From Dipteronia dyeriana (lineage: Eukaryota; Streptophyta; Magnoliopsida; Sapindales; Sapindaceae): 64,000 bases of DNA. The translations under genes were made by a program, and so were the position numbers. The stretch spans positions 96,223,891 through 96,287,890 of the forward strand of contig CM065298.1 in assembly GCA_032871835.1 (NCBI GenBank), read 5' to 3'. Shown here piece after piece: positions 24,203 to 36,005 of this stretch. The notes beneath the pieces were generated by a model. That model did no database searches. It was not told where the DNA came from and saw only the letters and a list, made by a program, of their open reading frames with translations. Each line of letters opens with the position of its first letter. The stretch's first letter is position 1.

Positions 24203-25089
24203 GGGATATAATCATTCCCCCCCCCAAGTTTATTATATTAGATACTTTACCCTCTCTAGTTTTAGTAATTGTCATTCTCCTTCCAAAAAGTAAAATATTA
24301 GACACTTTACCCCTTCTAGTTTCAATAATGGTCATTTTTCCCATATGGAAACCAAAATATTAGACATTTTACCCTTTGACCGTTTGAAATTCTGTTAGTC
24401 AAGTACTTTAACCATCAAAAAATCAATTAAATGATTTTATTCCCTTTGAACAAATGAGTTATGCCCTCTAATGGTACCACTAATTTAAAAAAAAAATAGA
24501 AAAAAATAAATAAAAACTAATAAAAGTATTTTAAAAATAGAATTGAAAATAAAAAATTTAAAATTAGCAACAAAAAAATTTAGTATTTTAAAAAAATCAA
24601 TATTTCAAAATAAATTTTAATATTGTTTTAGTTTCTTACAATTTTATTATTTTATTATTTTATTATTCTTTATGTTAATGTTTTTTAAATGATTTTTTTT
24701 CATTCTTTATATTAATAATTTTTTTATTCTTACATTTAATTCTTTATATTAATTTTTGTTTAAATAAATTGAATTTTCAGTTAACATATTTTTTTTAATT
24801 TTGTATTTTTCAATTCTGTTTTTTTAAATACTTTTATTAGTTTTTTTTTCTGATATTTTTCTTGAAAAATAATTAATGGTTTTATGAGGGGGTATAACTC
24901 ATGTGTTCAAAGGTAATAAGGTCATTTAATTGATTTTTTGACGGTCAAAGTACTTAATTAACGGAATTCTTAACGGTCAAGGGGTAAAATGTCTAATATT
25001 TTACTTTTTAGGGGAAGAATGATCATTACTGAAACTAGAGTGACAAATAGTCTAATATAACAAACTATGGAGAGAAAATGATTGTATCC
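24203..25089. mobile_element. Mutator-like foldback element with 9-bp target duplication
   Basis: Very long inverted arms. The outer ends are GGGATATAATCATTCCC and, read in reverse, GGATACAATCATTTTC. Both arms go on with TTATATTAGA, CTAGTTT, AAAAAGTAAAATATTAGACA and later ATCAATTAAATGA and TATRCCCTC phrases, so each arm is roughly 300-400 bp and nearly the whole element can fold. TTTTCTTTT flanks it on both sides (24194-24202 and 25090-25098). That is 9 bp, fitting a Mutator-like element, although the sequence is low-complexity. No coding potential. Confidence 0.8.
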
Positions 25090-25324
25090 TTTTCTTTTTC
25101 GTGAGCACGTATGACGTGTCGCTCTTATTCGTTCTCAACATCAAAAGATAAAAAAAATAAAAAAATCACATTTTCCCTTCATCGATCCATCAGCGAAAGC
25201 GAAAAGGAAACGAAGTGAAAAACTGTTGACTTGTTGTGTTCATAAATCGATCGAAGAAATAAAAAAAATAGCATTTTGTTTTCTTAGTTCAGATTCAAAA
25301 TTAACCACAAAACAAAAACAAAAA

Positions 25325-25408
25325 ATGGCTTCGAATCCTTCTCTTCTACCTGAGATCGGATCCGACGGTCTCGCAAGAGAAGCTCCTGTCATCGCCTACA
25401 CTGAAAAA

Positions 25409-25460
<52 letters not shown>

Positions 25461-28400
25461 CTGTGTGTGATTATTTGTTCGTTTTTTTTGTTTTATTATT
25501 AATGTTCAATGTGATTGTGATTTCGTGTTGATTTTGTCAGGTAATTGAGGAAGAGCAGCTTCAATTGAGAAAGTAAGTTCGCATTTACTTTTATTAATTT
25601 TTTTAAGATTTGTTCATGTTTCTGTTTTGACAATCATTTGCTGCGTTGCTTTGTATTAATGTGTTCCATAAGTGATGTCGAAATTTTGATCGGATAATGA
25701 AGTAATGTGTGCGTTGCTAATGTAATTTTTGGAGTTAGAGAAAAGGAAGAAGCTAGACTGCAATGTACTTGATTTGGTACAGCTCTTGCCTAGTTTGAAG
25801 TGAATCTTCTAATAAGGGACATATATGATATAACAACCAACACAAACATTCTTCTCTCTTTTTGATGATTGTTTGTTATTGAAGTGTTTGCGGTAGTCCC
25901 AGTGGGGGAAATGATTGTCTGAACTGAAATTTTAATCTGAAGAAAGGGAGATGACTAGTCATCTTTTGTTTGATTTACTAATTGTGGTGAGGATTTGTGT
26001 TTGATTATATGTTATATGAGTGAAGGAGCTGAGAAATCATAGGTCTGGAGAACTTGAATATCTTAGGTTTCTGAAATGCACCCTACTTGAACTTTATCTT
26101 TATTGCTTTTCTTAATCAATTAGTACTTCTCTTGATTTGTGAAACTGCTAGTTATGGTCATGTTGATTGTTGGCTTATGGTTGATGTTGTTGGGATAATG
26201 TAGTAGCATATGGAGAGGGTGGGTGAAGGTAGCTTTAGAGTAATTAAGGTAGTGTATTGATGCCAACAATTTCTGCCAGTATAAGATGGGGATAGCAGGT
26301 TTCTATCTGAATTAAGTAGTAAAGTAGTCTTGAAAGCAAAGATGCGGTGGTGGTGATAATATGCTCAGATGATGACCGGTGATGGAGGTGGCGGTGGCAG
26401 TTTATTTATCTTAGGTGGCTATTATAATTCTAAATTCATAGCATGTGCTCTTTTTCTCTTATTTTTTAAATTGCCTTTGTTGGAACAAATAGAAAGGTCA
26501 ATTTGTTCTTTGAGTTAGTCAGGTAATTAGGATTAGAAACCATGGTTATTTAACAAGTTAAGTTCTAAAAAGTATTCAAATTGTTTTGCATTGAGACTTG
26601 AGAGATTCGATTGTTATAGGTTAGGGTAACTGCTACCTGTTTTCAGGCTTAGGTAATTTTGTTAAGATTATCCTGATCATGTGCCTCGCTGTTCTTTTTT
26701 TTTTTTTTTCTATGCTGATTAGTGGAATATATTCACAATCTTTTTTGATACTTGCTTTCAGATACATTGAAGAAAATTATTCTAAAATACGTGATGTTGA
26801 AAGAGAGCTAGGAAATCTTACCTTGGAGATGAAACTCACCGCTGGACCCAAAAAAGCAGGTTGGTACATTATCACCTTTGTTTGTTGAAAATTTCAGCTT
26901 TGTGAAATTTTTCTTCATCGATTTTTATGGTTGAGTTACTTTGCCATTGCTGTGATGTATGGCACATAAATTAAGCGCTCGAACACTTGAGAAAGAAAGT
27001 AGAAATGTCAACTGAGAGAATTCGTCTCGCCAAGCAGAAGGAAGAACAAGCAAAACAGGTTTGCCCCTCCTGATTAAATTCAGCTCATTTCATTGCCAAA
27101 TATATTGTTTCAATCGTCAACGTTGTCCTTGCAATTGGAGAGAGAGATTCTGAATTTGTATAAACACACAGATAATTAGGGTTAAAGGCTTAAAGCTATC
27201 GAGGACTGGGTTGGAGTATTTTTGCTGAATAACAAGTGTGCATGAGATAAAATTGATTCCTTACACTAGTCAGTTTTCATATCACATGCAGTTATATGTT
27301 AACTTTTTAAAAAATAGTACACACATCCATATCTATATGATCCAAACTTGTTTTTCATATTCAGGTCATTTTGTAGAACTGATAACATTTTGGTTTCACT
27401 GTATTAGACCCAAGAAAGAGGATTTGTTACTTGTGGTCATGATTTTTTGAATTCGTTATTTTGATGTACCTCAGGCATGGGAAGCTGCAGCAAAGGTTGT
27501 GAAGGATGAGGAAGCAATTAAACAGAAGTTATGTGAAGATTTAAATAATCTGGTATATGTATTTTGCTAACCATTGATGCAAAATGTTGCTATTTTATAT
27601 TTTTATGGATTATACTTAATGTGATTAACTATGATAGGTTCAAGAAAGCAGTAGCACTCAGTTCTCTAGACTTGAGGAATTGAAAAGACGACTGGAAGCT
27701 TTGAACCCTGGTAGAGCATCCTCCTCTTCACCTCATGTAAGCTCTCTTCCCCTTTCTATCCAGCTCCTTTCAATTGGTATTAGTTAATTGCTTGAACAGC
27801 GTCTCATGGTTAACAATCCCCTGGTCATGGATTTTCCATTATTTGAGGGTTGGTCTTTATTTATGCATCACAATCTTTGCATCCATTTCTGTGGTATTAT
27901 ATAACATTCTATCGCAATGACCATGTCTAGCAGATGGGAAGTACTTTTTCACATTCATAGAGCTTTACATAATATTAATTAATGTGACTTGCAGCACTTT
28001 CTCTCATCCTCTCCCCAGCTACATGATGTTAATTAATGTCTAGCAGATGAGTAGTAGTTTTTCACATTCATAGAGCTTTACATGATGTTAATTAATGTGA
28101 CTCGCAGCACTTCTCTCATCCTCTCCCCCACTCCCCCGAAGCTGACAAACATTTAATTATCATAGTATTAAACAGTTGTTGAGAGTTTGGGCTTGGATTT
28201 ATCTTTAGGATGGAAAACCAATGGGTACCGCTCCAGATGCTTCTTCAGTTCCCACTGCAGCAGAGCCAGTTACTGGAGTCACTCAAAATGCATCATCTAA
28301 TCAAGGAAATGGTGGCAATGCTCCTGGTATGAACGGGCACAATCAGCAGCCTACTGTTGAGGGAGACGTAAGAGCAAAGAAGAAAACTCAGTTTCATGGA

Positions 28401-28493
28401 CGTGGAAAGGGAGTTGGCACTGTGTCCAAGGGTAGAGGCCCTATGCCTCCAGGCTGGACAGGTGCCGGCTTTGATGTGGATGGTAGAGCTTAG
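25325..28493 (+). CDS. RAB6-interacting-golgin-like protein (DUF662), complete, 7 exons
   Basis: Exons 25325-25408, 25541-25572, 26762-26859, 26976-27058, 27475-27552, 27638-27736 and 28209-28493 join in frame to 252 residues and TAG. Residues 8-28 (LPEIGSDGLAREAPVIAYTEK) lead into a long charged helix, about 29-150 (VIEEEQLQLRKYIEENYSKI, KLTAGPKKA, RRLEALNPGRAS), that is clearly the plant DUF662 coiled coil. This family is annotated as RAB6-interacting golgin; at least one Arabidopsis member has been tied to microtubules and defence, so Golgi or cytoskeletal tethering is likely but not certain. The last exon encodes a low-complexity stretch and a basic Gly/Arg tail (KKKTQFHGRGKGVG...) ending TGAGFDVDGRA. 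Exon 4 uses an ATTAAG acceptor. The ATG follows an A-rich leader and matches the usual family start. Confidence 0.92.
25412..25461 (+). repeat. Compound (CT)n(AT)n microsatellite in intron 1 of the golgin-like gene
   Basis: The run begins just three bases after the donor GT at 25409, so its length sits immediately downstream of a splice site. Confidence 0.95.
27925..28136 (+). repeat. Tandem duplication in intron 6 of the golgin-like gene, unit about 105 bp
   Basis: The block TTTTTCACATTCATAGAGCT, TTACAT.AT.TTAATTAATGTGACT and GCAGCACTT(T)CTCTCATCCTCTCCCC occurs twice, preceded each time by GTCTAGCAGATG. Both copies contain a CAG that could compete as an acceptor, but the exon join used keeps the frame. 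Confidence 0.8.
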
Positions 28494-29168
28494 AAACATA
28501 GTGTCGGATCTCTTTCCAATGCCGAAGTCATGGTGCAAGTAGACTGTAGTTTTACTCATTTACTGGGTATATTCTTCATCTGTCCTCATTCCGCCTACCT
28601 CTAAATCAGTGTCTTTTTTTTTTCTTTTCAATATCTTTTCAATTGTCTATAGCCTGTTGATATAAACATTTATGCGTAAGCTTTCTGACCTTTTACCGAT
28701 CTTTTGAGCTCTTGAATTTTCCAGCAGTATATTTCAAGCACGAAATTGTTCAAGAATGCTTGTTCTTTTTCTGTTATTTCCTAGGATTTTTTTTTTTCCT
28801 TTTCAGAAGAACATGTCATTATGATTGTTACAGATCCAAGGATTAGATATAGTCTTTGAATAATTCTATTCGATCATAGCAAAGCTATTTGTTCTTTGGA
28901 TTTTGGGGTGCTTTCGACAACCAACCTCTATAACAGCATCAACTATTTTCTTTCTTTCAATTCTGTATCAAGATCTTCTCCACTTTTAATCCAATTTTGC
29001 TGCTTCTGTGACTTGGAGTAGGAGTTACAACTCCCAGATTCAGGGAAGAATAACGTTGAGGACCGTTATTTTTTCTTCGAAATATTGGACAGATACAAAA
29101 TTGCTTCCAAAAATATCAAAATTTAAATAAAAATTGTTTTGAGGCATGTATTGATTGAGAGATAGAAT
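28494..29168 (+). other. 3' UTR and downstream flank of the golgin-like gene
   Basis: T-rich plant-type downstream sequence. No canonical AATAAA is placed with confidence and no other gene is seen. Confidence 0.5.
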
Positions 29169-29994
29169 AATAGGGTATTCCTGACTCCTGAGTTTGTAGA
29201 ATCAAACAAATGTTTAGGTATAACTTTGTTTGTACAGGTTGTTCTGGTATTATTGTGTCTGCTGTTCCTACTTTACACTCTTACAAGTTACGTATGCTTC
29301 TTCTAGTACTGGTACATCATGCAGACTTGATTGATTTACTCTTTCATTTGTATATGTTGTCTTGGTGTATGATTCTTCTGTCATCACATTTTTATTCTGC
29401 CGCTTACTGCATCTTCAATCATTTAGACATTGGAAGATGTTGAACTTTTACTGTTTCAAATTCAAATTTTGAATCATGTAGGGTCATTTCATTTTTTGTA
29501 ATGTTTTTTTTTTTTTTTTTAAATATGGGTTATGTGGAGGTTTATTATTGGGTTCACTTAGTTCAAGTAGTGTGCACAATAATAGGGTATCCCTGATTCC
29601 TGAGTTTGTAGAATCAAACAAATGTTTAGATATAACTTTGTTTGTACAAGTTGTTCTGGTATTATCGTGTCTGCTGTTCCTACTTTACACTCTTACAGGT
29701 TACATATGCTTCTTCTAGTACTGGTACATCATGCAGACTTGATTGATTTACTCGTTCATTTGTATATGTTGTCTTGGTGTATGATTCTTCTGTCATCACA
29801 TTTTTATTCTGCCGCTTACTGCATCTTCTATCATTAAGACATTGGAAGATGTTGAACTTTTACTGTTTCAAATTCAAATTTTGAATCATGTAGGTTCATT
29901 TCATTTCATTTTTTGTAATGTTTTTTTTTTTAAAAAAAAATTGGGTTATGTGGAGGTTTATTATTGGGTTCACTTAGTTCAAGTAGTGTGCACC
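29169..29994. repeat. 412-bp tandem duplication
   Basis: Copy 1 (29169-29580) and copy 2 (29581-29994) begin with AATAATAGGGTAT and CCTGA.TCCTGAGTTTGTAG and end GTTCAAGTAGTGTGCAC. They differ by scattered substitutions and by the length of a T/A run (29505-29520 against 29923-29940). The similar 77- and 71-codon ORFs in the two copies are a consequence of the duplication, not evidence of genes. Confidence 0.9.
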
Positions 29995-32586
29995 TCTTTT
30001 TTCACGTTAATGGTAGAGGATTTTAAGTCTCACATGATTTATGAGTATTGTGGGAGTAGATGTCATTTGATTATAAGAGTAGATATTTGGGTCAGCTCCC
30101 CACTTCCCACTTCCCACAGACTCATGTCTTGTACAGTGGCAAGTTTAAAAAATAACAGTCAAAAAAGGCTATTATGGGGTTGCAACTTGCAAAGTCACGA
30201 GTTGGGTGATGTTTAAACTTTAAATTGCTATATATGCAGTATTTGATCGAAAAAGAAGAACTTAAAATGCATTTTGAAGTGGGTCTTTTGTTAAAAATGT
30301 AATGACTTCTGCAAAAGCACCTCCTCACGTGTTAAATTATTAATAGAAGATGGACCCAGTAATTATCTCATTGTATAACTATAAACTACATTCTGTGAGA
30401 GGAATTTCTCACTAATATCTTCTAAAGTGTTTCCTAATCTTAACAAAAAAACAATGATGTGAAGGTCTTAAAATAAAATTCTATGTTATTTTTAAGTATT
30501 ATACTATAATATAATATTTTTTTAAGTATTATACTATAATATAAATAAAAGGTTTTTTTTGAGAAGAGGATTCGAACATGTAATCTTATGGTGTATTTGT
30601 GATGAGTTTTATCACCGGACCAATTTTATCACGTCATTCAAATAATTAGGTCCCAGTCATTTAAATCCAAAATAGAGAGGGTTGCAGCTTGCAGCAGTCA
30701 TTTAAATCCAAAATAGAGTGTTGCAGCTTGCAGGTGACTCTGATTTCCAATTTAGAGCTTATATCTAGACATAGTCTGGTCCCAATTGTCTGCTACACAA
30801 TGATAGTGGATTTATTCTTAAAATGTATGATAAGCTAATCTATTCTACTTCAAAACTTACCCTAAAATAAACCCACAAGAAAGATCATTTAATTCAGATA
30901 TTCAATTGATAAAAAATAAATACTTACATTCGGTTCATTAGAAAGACTAATATGTATATTAAACTTATGATATCATGTGTAAAATCCTCATCGAGTTAGA
31001 ATGTCAAATCTTGTAGTTTGTTGTGACTTATTTTTCATCACTCGACCATACCAAACCGCTTAAAACACAAAATTTAGAAGTCTTAAATTTAATTGTCAAT
31101 TTGTCATGTATGATCCTTAGATGATTATTATACGTATACATATCAGAATTATGAATCTATCCAAAGAAAAGCTCTTTGTCGATATTACGATCTAAATTAA
31201 TCCATCAAAATTTAATTCATAAAATATTGTATATATTGTATCATCATTATCCATAAAATATCAATAACTGTGGAGAGATCTCTTTCGATATCGGGAGGTG
31301 ACTTCCTCAGATAATATTTGGATCATACCATTGTTTGATCTCGATAGATCTAAAAAAAAAAATATTTTAAAGAAAATAAATAATAAATCTTGAAAATCTC
31401 TCTCTTCACAATTATTATTGAGGAAGATGCAGTTGCAACTTACAACAGAGGTTGTATTGGAATTACATAGACAAGTGGTAGGTCAAGGCCCAAGAGCAGC
31501 ATTGACACATCATATTATTCCATTTATGGTCATTAAAACTATTGGCATCTACCCTCTGGTTGGATAAGAGATTTTGACAGTAAAAACGCACCACACAATT
31601 CCATACAATTAATTGAATATGTCCCCTCTTCAATTTTCTGTGTCACATGAAGAAAATTCATGTGTGTATCGCATTTTTTTCTTTTTCTATTTGATTAAGT
31701 CAAATTGTTCACTGTTCTTCTTCATTGCTCACCATGGCGCCTAAATTGGCAATATTTGAGCTTTGATGTCAATTCTTGAAAGATACGACAAGGTTGGTTC
31801 AATATTTTTTTTTTTATAATTACATTATGATAATGTAGATTTAAATCTGTCCCGTCCATTTTCAAGTCCTGAATTATTAAAATATTTTAAAAAAGAAGTG
31901 TCAATTCTTTAATGGGACAAAAAATCATTTGAATTTGAGAGTATTTTAAGAATTATATTATAAATAATTAAAAATATTCAAAATTAGAGTACTACCCCGA
32001 TTTAAATTTAAGAGTTCAACATTTATATATCATTCGTTTACTCTTAATAAGAGTCGAGAAAAAGAAGCAATTGAAATTGACGAACCAAGCATTTTTTTTT
32101 TTCAGGTGGAGTCGTCATAATAGTAAAACAAAATAACTAGAAGGCCTAAAATGATAAAACTAAAAGATTTGTTGAGAAATCTTTTGAAGGGAAATTTATT
32201 CATGAACTTAGATTATGAATAAATGGTTAAATACTGAAGTTTAAAAGTCTTAAGTTACATAATCTAAATTTATTTTTTAATGTTCAGTTAAAATAAATAA
32301 AGAGCACTCTTACAGTCTTACAATATACTTCAAACAGAAAAAGCACTCTTGCAATATTTTTCAAACAAGTATTCAATAGTTTTTTTTTTCAAAAAATTAA
32401 TTAAAAAAATATAATTGTTAAAAAATGATGTGGATGTGTGTTTTTTTTTGTAAGTATTAAACTATTATATAAATTCAGGATTTTTTTAGAGAGAGGAAAG
32501 ACTCGAATCCGTAACCCCGTGGTATAGATAGGTGTGAAGGGTATATTACTGGATCAACCTCATCTCGTTATGTTGTGCATATGTTA
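29995..32586. other. AT-rich intergenic DNA with small local repeats
   Basis: No gene seen. Local duplications: AAGTATTATACTATAATATA twice (30495-30543), and AGTCATTTAAATCCAAAATA with GAG..GTTGCAGCTTGCAG twice (30656-30732). A tRNA-like fragment (GAGGATTCGAACATGTAATC, near 30566) and a similar one near 32495 may be SINE relics. Confidence 0.55.
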
Positions 32587-32721
32587 TCAGGGGCGGCCCT
32601 GGGATGGGTCAAGGATGGGCATCCGCCCTGGGCCCATCATGTCTAGGGCCACAAACATATGATGTCGATTGTTGTTATAAGTTAAATTGTAAAAAAACTC
32701 CAAAAAAAAGCTAAAACAATA

Positions 32722-32786
<65 letters not shown>

Positions 32787-32968
32787 ATATATATGTTCTT
32801 CATTTCTTTTCCACCAACCAAAGACAAAAAAAAGGACGTCCGGAGACATAAAAATCATAGAATTTTTTTTATTTCGATTTTTATTTTGGGATGAAGTGAA
32901 GATAATTTTATTGGTATGAGGCCCCTTTATCAGATTTGGTTCAGGAGCCTCAGAATAGTCAAGACCAA
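32587..32968. mobile_element. hAT-type terminal fragment with (AT)n/(GT)n microsatellite
   Basis: CAGGGGCGGCCCTGGGATGG is a typical hAT-family terminus. A matching right end was not found, so the fragment is probably truncated. A long AT run (32724-32776) passes into a short GT run and back to AT. Confidence 0.45.
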
Positions 32969-32971
32969 CAC

Positions 32972-33416
32972 TAGAGGTGGCAACGGGACGGGTCGGGCCG
33001 CCCCCAACCTGAAACCCGATTTTTAATGTTCGTCCCAAACCCGACCCGTAACTTGGCCGGGTTAAAAAAGTCTGCTCATTCCAACAGGGCAACGGTGCCC
33101 CAAACCTGCCCCTTTTGACCCGTTTGTTTACGTAAATTTGAATTTAATATAACACAATAATTATGTTTAATAAACATTAAATTCATACGTAAAGTATAAA
33201 ATACAAATCCCAAAATGATTTAAACAAAAATATAAAATACATACAATATTTTTTAATATATATTATGGGTCAAACGGGGCGGATCGGGGTAAAATGGACC
33301 GCTCCATACCCAATCCGATAATCCGACTGGGTTAAGAAATTTGTCCCAAACCCAACCCGTTACCTGTTTTTTCTCTTCCAAACCCGTTTCAAACGGGTCA
33401 GGACCCCGTGCGCCCC
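32972..33416. mobile_element. GC-rich MITE-like element
   Basis: Begins TAGAGGTGGCAACGGGACGG and contains GGGCC/CCCAAACC-rich arms. The right end has the reverse sense (CAAACGGGTCAGGACCCCG), so the arms are inverted, but the outermost right bases have diverged. The wording is of a widespread plant hAT-like MITE type. No coding potential. Confidence 0.55.
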
Positions 33417-33682
33417 AATCTTAGAGTACATATGAACCAGTACTAAATATTGGTTTATATGAATATTAGTTGGGATTGTAAACTATTAGATAGATGATAC
33501 TAAAAAAAAAAAAATTAGATAAATGATACTAAAAAAAAAAAATGGGGACCATTAGCACATCTCTCTTAAGTCGGTTGATGTTATGTAGCTCCCCATCTAC
33601 GTTAGTGACGAGTGTTCGGGTCTCACCAAACATATTTTAATAATATATGTATTTTTTTTTTCGATTTTATGAGAATAGATAT

Positions 33683-34285
33683 GTGGAAATTGTGAGGATT
33701 GTCACTTTTTTTTCCTTGTATTGTGATGATGTCACCAGTTTAATAACTTATGTTTAAAAAATATCTATTATGGTGAATTGCCTAAAATGTCCTTAAAAGT
33801 TGTCTTTGTATTTCAGTAAGTTCTTACTTTGAAATTTTCGAAGATTTTATTCTTTTATCTTCTTCATACTACAATGGAGGTCAAACATCATAATATTATC
33901 AATGCATCTTCATTGGATAATTAGTTTAGTGGGGCTACGCAGACTCATTCGGGGGTCGATCGAACTTTTGTATAAAAGCTTCGAGCTTTTGTACCTTTTA
34001 AAAGCTACAAAAGCTCGGATCGAACTTTTATAAAAGCTCCGAGATTTTATACAAAAGTTCGATTGCATGTCAAAATCTCGAAAAATAAAAGCTCGAATAC
34101 AAATAAAAGCTCGATTTTATCTTCCTCAACAACTTTCAACAAATACAAAACCTCGAATGTAAGTAAAAGCTCGATTTCACTTTTTATCTCTTTCTTCACA
34201 ACGACAGTGATGATATGAGTATTTTCATCTCCACACTTTAAATGGTACATTTTAAATATAATTTATTAATACGGTGAGATGTCAC
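33683..34285 (-). mobile_element. Palindrome-rich TIR element, short copy
   Basis: This is the reverse-complement relative of 57335-58293: GTGGAAATTGTGAGGATTGT at the left and TTAAATGGTACATTTTAAAT near the right both match the other copy in opposite orientation, as do the middle segments. Between 33970 and 34170 it holds a smaller number of AAAAGCT/AGCTTTT units. The ends resemble GTGGAAATT termini seen at 12965. No clear target duplication. The 67-codon minus ORF (34250-34047) is a by-product of the repeats. Confidence 0.7.
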
Positions 34286-36005
34286 CAAAAACTCTTTTAA
34301 AAAGTGCTATTAATTTTTTAAAATCAATATATATCTCTATCATAGAATAAATATTTAAGTCAGACATGTAATATTGATTTCAATAAATATCGAGTAACCT
34401 TTGATCCTGTCAATGTCATATATATATATATATATATATTTTAAAATAAAATAAAATGGGACCACTCGATATTATACTGAGAAACCCAGAGTCCCTCCTC
34501 TCCCTATCCAAAGGACACTTGAATTACTGTGCCTGCCTAGTTCTAGGACACCCAGAAAAGACCAGTCACGTATCATAAAAGAGAATATATAGAAACATTT
34601 TCAAGCCCATTTTTCTGTGGTCCCTTAATAATATGGACAAAGCCCCCCATAGTTTTTTTTTTAATAATTAAAGTGTGATTTTATTTACTGTTTAATATGA
34701 GGAGGCTCCCTAACTTTGTCCTAGCTTGGCTACAATGTCTTACTCATGGGGTCCTCTTCTTCAATTTCATATAAAAAATCAACATTTTTAGATCATGAAA
34801 TAGTAAATTTTGATATATCCGATCTGTTGTTTTATTCAAACAGTTTATTATTATTATTATTATTATTATATTTATTATTATATTTATTATTATTTTATAG
34901 ATTAATAATACTACTTTATCTAAATTTAAAACCTAAATGATACGGTATCCCTAAAATATAATAATTTCAATTATGCAATTTTAGTACAAAAAAATCAATC
35001 ATACCATATCAATTATACACTATATTTAGACAAACTAACATTATTTATATACATTATCTTTAATGAATCTGAGATTTTCTTTCTTTTCTTTGTTTAAGAA
35101 TGGAAATAATTCTAATTTTCAATCATATGATGATGGAAAAATTAAATTTTCCACCCAAGTTGTCGGCAGAAAGCCAGAAATATTGGCAATGCTCTAAAAT
35201 TTAAATGCAGTTTCTCTTGGAAGCCCTACATTCTACAAACGAAGATTTAATGTATTTGGTCTCTGATAAAAAAAAAAAAGAATTTTTAGTTTATATATAT
35301 TGTTGATTATAGGGGTTAATGAATTGTTTATTTATTTTAATCCATGAACTCTCTTTAGAAAAGAGATTTTTGGTAAATCTAGAAAATAATTTTCAAATGA
35401 CTGAATGATTTGTCAGAAATATGAAAAAAAATGTCCCTCGTAAAAAAAAGATCATTTTAGAATAAATGAGCAATGTTTAATTATGGGGGTTTAATTTTTT
35501 TAAGTAATTATATAATAAATAATATTCATTTCATTATAATAAAAAAAATCGCTATATTATTAACATAGAATAGAATATACTAAAAACCTCCTTTATAAAA
35601 AAAAAGAATATACTAACAAATTATCAATTTGCTAAAAACTGTTTTCCTAGTATAGTTAATTTTGTTTTTTTTATAATAAATACAGTTAATTTGGTTTTCA
35701 TATGATTGTTTTAATGTCACACTTTTCATACCTATATTGATATAGTTATGAGTTTAAGTTATATTCTATTTACCAGAAAATCAAATTGTAATAGTTAAAA
35801 GCTACAAATTATAATATTTCTAAAGAGATGAAAAGTAAAAATGTCTACATGTTAAATATATGTTGACTTATCTTTATATCAATCATCAATATGCTTTCAA
35901 GGTTTAACACGTCATTTCAAAGCATATATGGAGTTCATTTCAAAATTAAAATATTCTTTCAACAATTATGGTATATCTCATTTAAAAATTAATATATACT
36001 TTTAA
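34286..36005. other. AT-rich intergenic DNA
   Basis: No gene seen. (AT)n near 34420-34440 and an ATT microsatellite near 34848-34890. Confidence 0.6.

Noticed and set aside
29210..29837. Two similar ORFs of 77 and 71 codons as a gene pair
   Set aside because: The similarity is explained by the 412-bp tandem duplication and there is no family match.
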